The position numbers and the translations under genes were made by a program. A stretch of DNA of 64,000 nt from Streptomyces polyasparticus (lineage in GTDB: Bacteria; Actinomycetota; Actinomycetes; Streptomycetales; Streptomycetaceae): contig NZ_JACTVJ010000018.1 in the NCBI RefSeq assembly GCF_014493765.1, positions 186,001-250,000 on the forward strand, read 5' to 3'. The notes under the pieces are model-generated. The model made no database searches. It saw only the letters and a list, made by a program, of their open reading frames with translations, and was not told the DNA's origin. Shown one piece after another: positions 8,003-16,724 of the stretch. Each line of letters starts with the position of its first letter. Position 1 is the stretch's first letter.

Positions 8003-9612
8003 CGGAGCCTCAGCGCCTTCATCGCCCGCAGGCTGCGGCTCATGAACGCCGCGTACTTCTCGTCGCTCATCCCGAACGACGGCGCCATCGGCATGATCCG
8101 CTGATGCGCCACGGTCTGCGCCTCGGTGTACTTGAGGATGCCCTCCGAGCCGTGCCGCCGGCCGAGCCCCGAGTCCTTCATGCCGCCCATCGGCGACTGC
8201 ACACTGCCGTACGCGGGCGCGTAGCCCTCGTTGATGTTCACCGTGCCGGTCCGCAGGCGCCCGGCGACCTCGCGGCCGCGGCGCGCGTCCTTCGTCCAGA
8301 CCGAGGAATTGAGGCCGTACGCGGTGGAGTTGGCCTCATCGATCACCGCGTCCTCGTCCGTGAAGCGGTAGATGGAGACGACCGGTCCGAAGGTCTCCTC
8401 GCCGCACACCGCCATCGGCGCCTCGACGCCGTCGAGGATGGTCGGCTCGTAGAAGTACGGTCCGATGTCCGGGCGCGCGACTCCGCCGGCGATCAGCGTT
8501 GCGCCCTTGGCGACGGCCTCGTCCACATGCCGGGTCACGGTCTGCAGCTGGCGCTCGCCGACCAGCGAGCCCATGTCCGCCCCGTACGCGAGGGACTTGC
8601 CGAGCCGCATCGCCTTGGTGCGCGTGGCGAAACGCTGCACGAACTCGTCGGCGATCGACTCGTGCACGTACAACCGCTCGATGGAGATGCACAGTTGGCC
8701 CGCGGAGGAGAAGCAGGCGCGCACCGCGCCGGCCGCGGCCTTGTCGATGTCGGCGTCCTTCAGGACCAGCATCGCGTTCTTGCCGCCGAGTTCGAGCGAG
8801 ACCCCGACGAGGCGGGCCGCCGCACCCTGCGCGACCTCGCGGCCGGTACGGGTCGAGCCGGTGAACGAGACGTAGTCGGCGTGCCGGACCACCTCGGGCC
8901 CGACGACCGGTCCGTCGCCGAGCACGACCTGGAAGACCTCGGCCGGGAGCCCGGCCTCGATCAGCAGGTCACGGGCCCACAGGGCGGTCAGGCAGGTCTC
9001 GGTGTCGGGCTTCATGACCACCGCGTTGCCCGCGACGAACGCGGGGAGTGCGTCGCCGACCGAGAGCTCGAGCGGATAGTTCCACGGGGCGATCTGGCCG
9101 ACGACCCCGCGCGGGTGGCGCAGCTCGGTGACCTTGGTGAGGGTCGGCACCGCGCCGGTGTGGCGCTTCGGGCGCAGATACGCGGGGGCCTTGCGGCCGT
9201 AGTGCCGGGCCGCGACCGCGACCGCCTGCACCTCCTCGTGGGCGTGCAGGCGCGCCTTGCCGGTCTCCAGCTGGATCAGGTCGAGCACCTCGGCCTGCCG
9301 CTCGAGCACGAGGTCGTGGAAGCGGAGCAGCACGGCGGCCCGCCGGCGTACGGGCACCTGGGCCCAGACGGCCTGCGCCGCACGCGCACGCTCGAACGCC
9401 TCGGCCACGTCCTCGGGCGTGGACTCGGGCAGATCCGCCAGCTTCTCGCCGGTGTACGGCGTGTGGTTGGCGGTGCGGCCGGAGCCGACGACGCCCTTGG
9501 TGAGCTGGGCGAGCAGCTCGGGCGTCACCACATCGGCCGCGGTGCGCGCGCCCGCCGGGGCGGGGGCTACGGGGTTGGTGCCGGTCTTCTCAGGGGCCTG
9601 GGCGTCCGTCAT
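7999..9612 (-). CDS. NAD(P)-dependent aldehyde dehydrogenase, GabD2/succinate-semialdehyde type
   Basis: Aldehyde dehydrogenase of 537 residues. Cofactor and catalytic landmarks are in place: PWNYPLELSVGD (cofactor loop and catalytic Asn), FTGSTRTGREVA, the general-base Glu in LELGGKN, and the nucleophile region SSAGQLCISIER with Cys. EETFGPVVSIY completes the family signature. It resembles the actinobacterial succinic-semialdehyde dehydrogenase group (GabD2), but the exact aldehyde cannot be read from sequence. The N-terminal 35 residues are Ala/Pro-rich. ATG 9612 is the natural start; the open frame continues upstream into the kinase region only because of high GC. It is followed without a gap by the GMC oxidoreductase. 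A perfect 18-bp palindrome lies upstream at 9685-9702. Confidence 0.87.
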   Translation of the reverse strand: MTDAQAPEKTGTNPVAPAPAGARTAADVVTPELLAQLTKGVVGSGRTANHTPYTGEKLADLPESTPEDVAEAFERARAAQAVWAQVPVRRRAAVLLRFHDLVLERQAEVLDLIQLETGKARLHAHEEVQAVAVAARHYGRKAPAYLRPKRHTGAVPTLTKVTELRHPRGVVGQIAPWNYPLELSVGDALPAFVAGNAVVMKPDTETCLTALWARDLLIEAGLPAEVFQVVLGDGPVVGPEVVRHADYVSFTGSTRTGREVAQGAAARLVGVSLELGGKNAMLVLKDADIDKAAAGAVRACFSSAGQLCISIERLYVHESIADEFVQRFATRTKAMRLGKSLAYGADMGSLVGERQLQTVTRHVDEAVAKGATLIAGGVARPDIGPYFYEPTILDGVEAPMAVCGEETFGPVVSIYRFTDEDAVIDEANSTAYGLNSSVWTKDARRGREVAGRLRTGTVNINEGYAPAYGSVQSPMGGMKDSGLGRRHGSEGILKYTEAQTVAHQRIMPMAPSFGMSDEKYAAFMSRSLRAMKALRLR

Positions 9613-9684
9613 GGCGTGAGCGTACGGCTCCGCCGAGTGTTTGTGTACCCGTCGGTAATAGGGCTTCACGCGGTCCGCACACCG

Positions 9685-9702
9685 TGCCAGTGGCCACTGG
9701 CA
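9685..9702. promoter_or_regulatory. 18-bp perfect palindrome upstream of aldehyde dehydrogenase
   Basis: TGCCAGTGGCCACTGGCA is fully symmetric and lies 73-90 bp before the aldehyde dehydrogenase start. It is a candidate operator for the dehydrogenase/GMC operon. No regulator is encoded next to it, so the protein is unknown. Confidence 0.4.
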
Positions 9703-9717
9703 GCAAAGGGCCTGATC

Positions 9718-9745
9718 AGGGGCTTGTCGGTACGGACAAGCCCCT
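9718..9745. terminator. Terminator of kinase 1
   Basis: Perfect 11-bp stem (9718-9728 with 9735-9745), 6-nt loop, 4 bp beyond the stop of the minus-strand kinase gene. Confidence 0.8.
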
Positions 9746-9749
9746 TCGG

Positions 9750-11543
9750 TCAAGGATTCGTGATGTCGAGACCCTTGATGGCCTGCTCGGCGACTTCGCG
9801 CCCGCGCTCGTAGAAGTCGCTCTCCTTGCCCGGGTAGTAGATGCCGAGCTTGTACATGTCGCCGTTCTTGGCCTTGTAGTAGAAGACCTGCATCTCGCGC
9901 GGCCGCGGGGTCTGGTCCGTCGTCGTATAAACGATGGTGTTCTTGGCCGCCTTGCCGCCCTCGAACTCCAGCTTCGTCTGCGGGTCCGTCTTGGGGGCCG
10001 GGTCGGTGCCCATGCCCAGGCTGCTGTCGCCGGTCTCCCGGAAGTCCTTGTCGTCCTCGTACATCTCGGCGTCGGCGGAGGCCGCGATGTTCCCGGTGCT
10101 GTCCTCCTTCTGCTTGTAGAGGGTGAGGCCGACCCACATGGAACCGCTCGGGTCCGAATACGACACCCAGTGCTCGGGCGTACCGATGCCGTCCTCCTCC
10201 GGGCGGCCGACGGTGTAGTTCGCGGGCACCTTGAGCGTGGCGCCCAGTGCCTTCTCCGGCTTCGACACGAATCCCTCGGCGCCGTCGCCGCCGAACGGAT
10301 CCGCGAGCACCACGCCCAGCGCCACCGCCAGCGCCACGAACGCCGCGCCCGCGCCGATCAGGGCCTTCTTGCCGACCCGGATCCCGCCCTGGGGGCCATC
10401 ACCCGCCGACGACTGGGTCATCACCTGCGTGGCCACCGGCGGAGCCGGCGGCTTCGCGGCCTCCTCCAGGAGGCGCCGTACGGTCACCGCGTCCGGCCGG
10501 TGACCGGGGTCCTTCTGCAGCAGCCCGTTGATCACGTCCGCGAGGGGCCCCGCCGCCGAAGCCGGCGCCGCGGGCGTCGCGTTGAGGACGGACTGCAGCG
10601 TGGCCGGGGTGTTGCTGCGCCGGAACGGCGAGACGCCCTCGGTCGCCGCGTACAGGACGACACCGAGCGACCAGAGGTCCGAGGCCGGGCCGGGGCGCTG
10701 CCCCAACACCCGCTCCGGGGCGATGAATTCGGGCGAGCCGACGAACCCGCCGGTGTCCGTCAGATTGGTCTCGCCCTCGATCTGGGCGATACCGAAGTCG
10801 GTGAGCACGACCCTGTCGTACTGCCCGAGCATCACGTTGTCCGGCTTCACATCGCGGTGCAGGATGCCCGCCTTGTGCGCGGCCTCGAGCGCGCCGAGCA
10901 CTTCGAGGCCGATCCGCGCCGCCTCGCGCGTGCCGAGCGTGCCCTCCTGGAGCGCGGCGCCGAGCGAGCGGCCCTGCACGAACTCCATGACGATCCACGG
11001 CTGCCCGTCCTCGACCGCCACGTCGTGCACATTGACGACGGCGGGGTGGTCGAGCCGGGCCGCGGCGCGTGCCTCGCGGCGCATCCGCTCGAAGGCGGTG
11101 GCGCGGTCGCGCTCGGGCAAGTGGTCCGGGACGCGGGGCTCCTTGACCGCGACCTCGCGGTCCACGGTCTCGTCCTTCGCGCGCCACACGGTGCCCATGC
11201 CGCCGTGGCCGAGCTTGGAGAGCAGCCGGTAGCGTCCGGCGATCAGCCGTCCCGCACCCGGGTCGGTCTCGTGCACGACCTGCGTGGGCACGGACGCGCC
11301 GGCCGGGGCCTGCGGCGGCCGCGGCGCGTCGGGCACCGCGGGTCCCGCGGGGTGCACCTGGGTCGGCGCGGCCTCGTGGGCATACGGATTGGGCGTACCC
11401 GGTGCACCCGGCTGCGGCGGCGTACCCGGCGCACCGTACGGACCACCGGCATACGGTCCGCCGGCGCCCGGCTGCTCCGGCGGACGCAGTCCGAAGCTCG
11501 TCGGTTCACCGGATCCGTAGGGCGCTCCCCCGTCGTTACTCAT
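9750..11543 (-). CDS. Transmembrane Ser/Thr protein kinase 1
   Basis: Eukaryotic-type (Hanks) kinase of 597 residues. Residues 1-95 are Pro/Gly/Ala-rich. The kinase domain begins near 100 (GRYRLLSKLGHGGMGTVWRA) with all catalytic landmarks: VAVKE lysine, HRDVKPDN near 231, DFG near 249 and an APE-type segment (EFIAPERV). A single transmembrane helix lies at about 391-415, followed by an external domain of about 180 residues without PASTA repeats. The external part begins LKVPANYTV and is Lys/Asp-rich. It should be an active kinase that senses something at the cell surface. It is the last of four kinase-like genes in the same direction, separated by 100-200 bp. A homologous S. coelicolor kinase cluster has, as I recall, been tied to spore wall formation. 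Confidence 0.9.
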   Translation of the reverse strand: MSNDGGAPYGSGEPTSFGLRPPEQPGAGGPYAGGPYGAPGTPPQPGAPGTPNPYAHEAAPTQVHPAGPAVPDAPRPPQAPAGASVPTQVVHETDPGAGRLIAGRYRLLSKLGHGGMGTVWRAKDETVDREVAVKEPRVPDHLPERDRATAFERMRREARAAARLDHPAVVNVHDVAVEDGQPWIVMEFVQGRSLGAALQEGTLGTREAARIGLEVLGALEAAHKAGILHRDVKPDNVMLGQYDRVVLTDFGIAQIEGETNLTDTGGFVGSPEFIAPERVLGQRPGPASDLWSLGVVLYAATEGVSPFRRSNTPATLQSVLNATPAAPASAAGPLADVINGLLQKDPGHRPDAVTVRRLLEEAAKPPAPPVATQVMTQSSAGDGPQGGIRVGKKALIGAGAAFVALAVALGVVLADPFGGDGAEGFVSKPEKALGATLKVPANYTVGRPEEDGIGTPEHWVSYSDPSGSMWVGLTLYKQKEDSTGNIAASADAEMYEDDKDFRETGDSSLGMGTDPAPKTDPQTKLEFEGGKAAKNTIVYTTTDQTPRPREMQVFYYKAKNGDMYKLGIYYPGKESDFYERGREVAEQAIKGLDITNP

Positions 11544-11707
11544 GCCGTCATCCCTATCGCGTACGACGCCCCGGATGCCACCTCGGTCACGGACCCGTGA
11601 CCAGATGCGAGCGTTTTCACGGACGCCTTGTCCCTCAATGACCTTTATCGGGGGCGAAATCCCCCACCGGGGCCGCCTCACCGGAGCCGCCCCGCCCGCG
11701 CCTGCCG

Positions 11708-13249
11708 CTACGACCGCGGCGGCTGCCAACTCCGCAGGATGTGGTCGAACTTCTCCCGCGTCTTGTCCCAGTCCTTCACCGGACCCGACATGTAGATCGC
11801 GTACTCGGTGCCGTCCTCCCCCACGTACAGCTGGTCGATGGCCCGCCGCTCGCCCTTCGTCACGCCCGTGGTCTGCGTCCAGCGGAACTCCCAGACGGCG
11901 CCCGGCCGGTCGCGGAAGAAGTTCGAGCGCAGCTTGATCTGCCGGTACGTGGAGATCCGGCCCATGCCCTGCTTCTCCATGTCGCGCACATGCAGGTAGG
12001 CGTTCTCGAAGTCGGGCTCCTTGTCGATGGCGATCCGCAGCAGATGGACGCCGTCGTCGGGCGTGTAGTCGATCTGCGCGCCCTCGGTCTGCCGCTTCCA
12101 GCCGGCCGGAAGCAGCACGCTGAACCCGGCCTCGTCGCGCACCCGCTTCCAGTCCTTCGGGGCGCTGCCGGCCGTCTGGCCCGTTCCGGTGCCGTCCGGC
12201 TCGCGCTGCTCCATGTACTTCAGTACGCCGAAGGCCGCGGCCGCACCGACGAGCGCGGCGGCCACGACGAGACCGACGACGGAGCGCAGCCGACGGCGGC
12301 GTACAGGAGCGGCGGCAGGAGCGGCCGTGGTGTCCCCGGGCCGCACCGCGGTGAGTTCGTCCGGTGCGACCCGGCGGGTGGGCACATAGGCCTGCGCCGA
12401 CTGGGGCGCACGCCCCTCGCTCACCTCGGCCAGCATCTGCTCGGCCTCGTCGACGGAGGGCCGCTGCGCCGGGTCCTTGCGCAGCAGCGCGGTGATCACC
12501 GGGCCGAGCGGACCCGCGTACGCGCTGTCCCGCGGCTCCTCCTCGACCACGGCCTGCATGGTCGACAGCGGCGAGGTGCGCCGGAACGGCGACTCCCCCT
12601 CGACCGCCGCGTACAGCGTCGCGCCGAGCGCCCACAGATCGGAGGCGGGGCCCGGCGCCTCGCCGCGTACGCGCTCGGGGGCCAGATAGTCGATGGAGCC
12701 GACCAGTTCACCGGTCCTGGTGATGGTCGAGTCGCCCTCGATGGCGGCGATCCCGAAGTCGGTGATCAGGACGCGGCCATCGCGGGCGAGCAGCACATTG
12801 GCGGGTTTGACGTCCCGGTGCAGCACACCGGCCGTGTGCGCGGCGCGCAGCGCCCGCAGCACCCACATCCCGATCCGTGCGGCCTCCCTCGGCGGCACGC
12901 GCCGGTCGTCCCGTACGGCATCGGCGAGCGAGCGTCCGTCGACCAGCTCCATCACGATCCACGGCCGGTCGTCGTGCTCGAACACGTCGTGCACGGTGAC
13001 CACGGCCGAATGATTGATCCGGGCCGCCGCCCGCGCCTCCTTCTGGGTCCGCGCGAGCAGCACGGCGCGCTCGCTCTCCCCCGCGTACCGGGCGGCCGTC
13101 AACTCCTTGACGGCGACCACCCGGTGCAGCACTTCGTCGTGTGCGCGCCACACCTTGCCCATGCCGCCGTGACCGAGACTTCCCTCGATCCGGTAGCGGC
13201 CCACGAGCAATCGGCTCTGCGCCTGCGCCCTGCCCTCGATCTGGTCCAC
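11708..13249 (-). CDS. Transmembrane Ser/Thr protein kinase 2
   Basis: Hanks-type kinase of 513 residues. The kinase domain starts at about residue 18 (YRIEGSLGHGGMGKVWRA). The catalytic Lys lies in VAVKEL near 48, with HRDVKPANVLL near 143, DFGIAA near 163 and DYLAPERV in the activation segment. A transmembrane helix spans about 320-342 (VVGLVVAAALVGAAAAFGVL). The external C-terminal domain of about 165 residues contains FSVLLPAGWKRQ and ends in SWQPPRS, and it resembles those of the neighbouring pseudokinase and kinase 4. All residues needed for phosphotransfer are present, so activity is expected. Substrates are unknown. Confidence 0.9.
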   Translation of the reverse strand: MDQIEGRAQAQSRLLVGRYRIEGSLGHGGMGKVWRAHDEVLHRVVAVKELTAARYAGESERAVLLARTQKEARAAARINHSAVVTVHDVFEHDDRPWIVMELVDGRSLADAVRDDRRVPPREAARIGMWVLRALRAAHTAGVLHRDVKPANVLLARDGRVLITDFGIAAIEGDSTITRTGELVGSIDYLAPERVRGEAPGPASDLWALGATLYAAVEGESPFRRTSPLSTMQAVVEEEPRDSAYAGPLGPVITALLRKDPAQRPSVDEAEQMLAEVSEGRAPQSAQAYVPTRRVAPDELTAVRPGDTTAAPAAAPVRRRRLRSVVGLVVAAALVGAAAAFGVLKYMEQREPDGTGTGQTAGSAPKDWKRVRDEAGFSVLLPAGWKRQTEGAQIDYTPDDGVHLLRIAIDKEPDFENAYLHVRDMEKQGMGRISTYRQIKLRSNFFRDRPGAVWEFRWTQTTGVTKGERRAIDQLYVGEDGTEYAIYMSGPVKDWDKTREKFDHILRSWQPPRS

Positions 13250-13374
13250 GTTCCCCCGCCTGTCCTTCGAAAGGCCAGGGTAGGGAGCGGGAGGCGGGTG
13301 CGGAACAGCGGGGACCGAGCTGTGATTCAGGCCGCGCTCCTGGCCCGTGGTTCAGCCGGTGGTGCCGTCCGCGC

Positions 13375-16300
13375 TCAGTCCGTGGTCTCGTACGTCTCCA
13401 CGGCCTGCTCGAACAGGCGCGTCACTTCGTCCCGTTCGGCCTCGGGGCCCTTCACCAGGACGATGTGGTACGCCCCTTCGACGATGATCGCCGCATTGCG
13501 CGCGTACACCTTGGCCGAGCCCTCGTCCCAGGTGAACTGCCCCTCGGCCCGCACCCGCTGCCCGACCTCGACCTGCCTGAGGCCCGCCGATGTGGACCAG
13601 GTCGAGTCGCGGAACGGCTGCAGTTCGCGCTCGTCCTCGCGCTGGTAGGCGAGCGGATCGTCGCCGTAGTCCTCGGTGCTGTCGCGGCCCGGGACCACCG
13701 TGAGCGAGAACGCGCCCTGGCTGTAGACGACTTGCCCGCGCCCGTTGGCCGGCTTGCGGTCCCAGCCGGAGGCGACCGCGACCTGGAAGCCTTCGAGGTC
13801 CTTGCGGAGCACGAAGCCCTGCGGCAGCTCCCCGCCGTCCTGCGCGGGAGGCGCCGAGGTCTCCTTCGACGGCTCCTTGCTGGGTTTGCTGCTGGGTTTG
13901 CCGCTCGGCTTCGCGTCCCCGTCGGGGCTCGCCTTGCCCGGGTTCGCCGGCGCGGAACTCACCGATCCGGCCTGGTCCTTGCGGTCCTTCGCGCCCTGGT
14001 CGTCGGTGCCGCTCTTCGGCATGAAGAGCATCGCGTACGCCACTGCCGCCGCGAGTCCGAGCAGCACCAGGATCAGGATGAGCCGCCCGAGCCGCTTCGG
14101 ACTGCCGCCCTGGGGCCGTCGGCTCATCTGCCGCATCTGGCGCTGCTGCTGACGCTCCCACTTCTCGGCCGATGGCGACATCCGCTCGCGCTCCGGAGCC
14201 CGCACCTGAGCGCTCAGGGCGCGCTGCTGCTCGGGTACGGGGCGCTCCTTGCGGCCGGACCGACCCGGGCGCGCGGGCCTCTCGGGCGCGTTGCGCCTGC
14301 GCTTGCCTTTCTTGTGCCGCCCGTGCTCCGGCGGGGCGCCCGCACCGCGCCGCTTGCGGACCAGCTCGCCGCGGCGCCGTACGACGGGCAGCCTGCTGCG
14401 GTCGTACGCGGGCGCGGGGACGACATCCTCCCCGGCCTCGGGCTCGGGCGCCGACCGTACGAGCGAACGCAGCCAGCCGCGCAGCTCCTCGAAGTCGGGC
14501 CGCTCCGTGGGGTCCTGGCGAAGCAGCGACTCGACGACGGGCCGCAGCGGACCGCACTCCTCGGCGAACGCGGGCGGTTCGGCGCAGACCAGCTGGACGA
14601 GCTCGTAGGTGCTGTCCTCCGGGTAGGGCGCATGCCCCTGCACCGCGCGGAAGAGCAGCGCACCGAGCGCCCACAGATCGGTGGCGGGGCCGACAGGCGC
14701 GGCCAGCTGCCAGTTCTCGTGCACGGGCCCGGCCTGCTCCGGCGCCCAGCGCTCGGTGACGGCACCGACCACGGTCATCCGGGCCTGGCGGGCGCGTTCG
14801 AGGGCGAGAGGGGTGGCGGGGTTGCGCCCGGGGTTCGGGCCGACTCCTGCCAACTCGTCCCAGCGGGACGGGGGTTCGGAGGTCCGCGCCGGGCCCGGGG
14901 CGGCCTCGGGCGAGGTGTGTCCGCTCGCGATCTCCTGACCGTAGGCGGGCGCGGGGCCGTGGCCGGTCGCCGGGCCCTGGCCGCCCTGCGGTCCATGACC
15001 GGGCGGCGTGATCTGGTCCTTGTACCGCGGGAGGCCTGCAAGGGCCGCCCCTTCGGAGCCCGGGCCCTCGGATACCACGACCTCGTGGTGGGCGCCTTCG
15101 GCACCGGGGCTTGCGTCGCGGCCGACGCCGCCCTCCTCGGCACGCGCACCCTCCCCGCCCGCCAGTTGGCCCGGGACACGGCGGCCCGCGCCATGCCAGC
15201 CGACGGCCGCGGACGACACCCCCGCACCACCCGCCGACGACGAACCCGCACCACCCGGCCTCTCCGCCTGCGCCGACAGATGCCTGACCTCGGGCGCCCG
15301 CCCGGCGGGCCGGCCCGCGACGCCGTACGGATCCGCTATCCGGCCCGGCGGATGCGCCGGTTCCTGCTCGGTCGTGCCCTGCAGCGGCTCGCCCTCGCCC
15401 GGCCCCGGCGCACGCGAGGAATCCGTGCCGGCGGGCGGCAGCGCACGCGCCGCCGCGGCGGACCGCACCCCGGCCCGGTAGGCCGCGATCGCCCCGGCCC
15501 GCGCGGCCCGCACATCACCGGCCGGCAAGGGGTATCCCCTGCTCGAAGAGCTCGGGGAGGCACCGCGTACGACGCCTCGCTCCGGTCCGCCCGAACCACC
15601 TTCCGTATCAGCCCCGTTGGCGCCCGCACCGGCGCCGCGCTCTTCCCGCATGCCGGGCAACTCGGGCCGGCCACCGCCGGCGGCACCGGGACCACCGGAC
15701 GCACCAGGGCCGAGACCGGGCCCGGGGCCACCGGACGCGGCGGGACCGGAACCAGGACCGCCGGACACACGAGGCCCGGAACCAGAACCGGGACCACCGG
15801 ACACACGAGGACCCGGACCGGACCCACCGGCGCCCCCGGCCTCCACCGCCCCCGAAGCCGTCCCGCCCGCACCCCGCCCGTCGAACCCGCCGCCCGCATC
15901 AGGCACCGGGTCGTACCCGCACAGCGCTTCCTCGGCGGCCCCCGCCGCGAGCCCCGTGAGCATCACGCGGCCGTCGTCGCAGACGAGCACGGTGCGTACG
16001 GTGATGTTGCGGTGCACCCAGCCATGCGCGTGCAGCGCCCGCAGCGCGGTCAGCACGTCGGAGGCCACCTCCGCCGCGCGATAGGGGCTCAGCGGCCGCT
16101 CCGCCAGCAGCGCCGCGAGCGGGCGCGCGGCCACGACCTCGCTGACGATCCACAGCGAGCCGCCCTCGGCGAACACGTCGAAGACCTGGTCGAGCCGGGG
16201 ATGGTCGGGTATCCGCGCCGCCGCTTCGGCGGCCTCGATCGCCCGGCGCACGGCCGGATCGCTGGGAGCCCTGGTGGTATGGGAGTTACGAGGGTTGCGG

Positions 16301-16521
16301 GCGCCGCGGCCCGTAGGCCGCTGCTGCGGCGCCGCGGGACCCGCGTCGCCGGGCTCGAGCACCTCGGCCTCGACGACCTCCGGCAACGGCACCTGCCGTA
16401 CGAGCACTTCCTGCCCGCTGTACGTGTCGAAGGCGCGCGTCTCCGCGAATTCGAACTCGTCCGAAGGCGGCAACGGCAGGCGGTAGCGGTCGGCGAGTAC
16501 CCGTCCCGCATAGTCGTCCAC
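13375..16521 (-). CDS. Giant membrane pseudokinase with insertion in the activation segment
   Basis: Protein of 1048 residues with a degraded Hanks kinase fold. The glycine-rich loop is absent. The beta-3 lysine is replaced (VLVRQVPLP near 39-47), HRD has become HRN (HGWVHRNITVRTV, near 170), and DFG has become LTG (near 187). It then carries about 395 residues of Gly/Ala/Pro/Ser low-complexity sequence with short repeats (GGPGSGSGPRVS type). The kinase C-lobe resumes near 590 with RWAPEQAG and ATDLWALGALLF and continues to about 690. A basic linker, a transmembrane helix at about 809-831, a Lys/Ser/Pro linker and an external domain with FQVAVASGWDRK follow. ATP-dependent catalysis is very unlikely, so a scaffold or regulator of the flanking active kinases is a reasonable inference. 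Neighbours on both sides are intact kinases in the same direction. Confidence 0.88.
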   Translation of the reverse strand: MDDYAGRVLADRYRLPLPPSDEFEFAETRAFDTYSGQEVLVRQVPLPEVVEAEVLEPGDAGPAAPQQRPTGRGARNPRNSHTTRAPSDPAVRRAIEAAEAAARIPDHPRLDQVFDVFAEGGSLWIVSEVVAARPLAALLAERPLSPYRAAEVASDVLTALRALHAHGWVHRNITVRTVLVCDDGRVMLTGLAAGAAEEALCGYDPVPDAGGGFDGRGAGGTASGAVEAGGAGGSGPGPRVSGGPGSGSGPRVSGGPGSGPAASGGPGPGLGPGASGGPGAAGGGRPELPGMREERGAGAGANGADTEGGSGGPERGVVRGASPSSSSRGYPLPAGDVRAARAGAIAAYRAGVRSAAAARALPPAGTDSSRAPGPGEGEPLQGTTEQEPAHPPGRIADPYGVAGRPAGRAPEVRHLSAQAERPGGAGSSSAGGAGVSSAAVGWHGAGRRVPGQLAGGEGARAEEGGVGRDASPGAEGAHHEVVVSEGPGSEGAALAGLPRYKDQITPPGHGPQGGQGPATGHGPAPAYGQEIASGHTSPEAAPGPARTSEPPSRWDELAGVGPNPGRNPATPLALERARQARMTVVGAVTERWAPEQAGPVHENWQLAAPVGPATDLWALGALLFRAVQGHAPYPEDSTYELVQLVCAEPPAFAEECGPLRPVVESLLRQDPTERPDFEELRGWLRSLVRSAPEPEAGEDVVPAPAYDRSRLPVVRRRGELVRKRRGAGAPPEHGRHKKGKRRRNAPERPARPGRSGRKERPVPEQQRALSAQVRAPERERMSPSAEKWERQQQRQMRQMSRRPQGGSPKRLGRLILILVLLGLAAAVAYAMLFMPKSGTDDQGAKDRKDQAGSVSSAPANPGKASPDGDAKPSGKPSSKPSKEPSKETSAPPAQDGGELPQGFVLRKDLEGFQVAVASGWDRKPANGRGQVVYSQGAFSLTVVPGRDSTEDYGDDPLAYQREDERELQPFRDSTWSTSAGLRQVEVGQRVRAEGQFTWDEGSAKVYARNAAIIVEGAYHIVLVKGPEAERDEVTRLFEQAVETYETTD

Positions 16522-16679
16522 GTCGCCTCCCCGTCAGCGCGCGCACCCCACATCCCTGTCCCGCACACCGCACGAATCCGTCAACTCCGGTCGAAACCCG
16601 GCACATTGCGGCTGCGTACGGTCCGCGAGCTCTCACGATACGTGGCCGAGGCGGCGTACGCGGCAGGTCTCACCAACCC

Positions 16680-16698
16680 GTGGCGGCTTTGCCGCCGC
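16680..16698. terminator. Small hairpin after kinase 4
   Basis: GGCGGC-TTT-GCCGCC stem-loop (16682-16696) about 30 bp beyond the stop of the minus-strand kinase 4 gene. It is short, so termination is plausible but weak. Confidence 0.4.
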
Positions 16699-16724
16699 AC
16701 GCGCGGCCACCCCGCCCGGCCGGC

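Noticed and set aside
12708-13151. Alternative frames inside the kinase genes
   Set aside because: All are Arg/Ala/Gly-rich shadows of the kinase frames without motifs.
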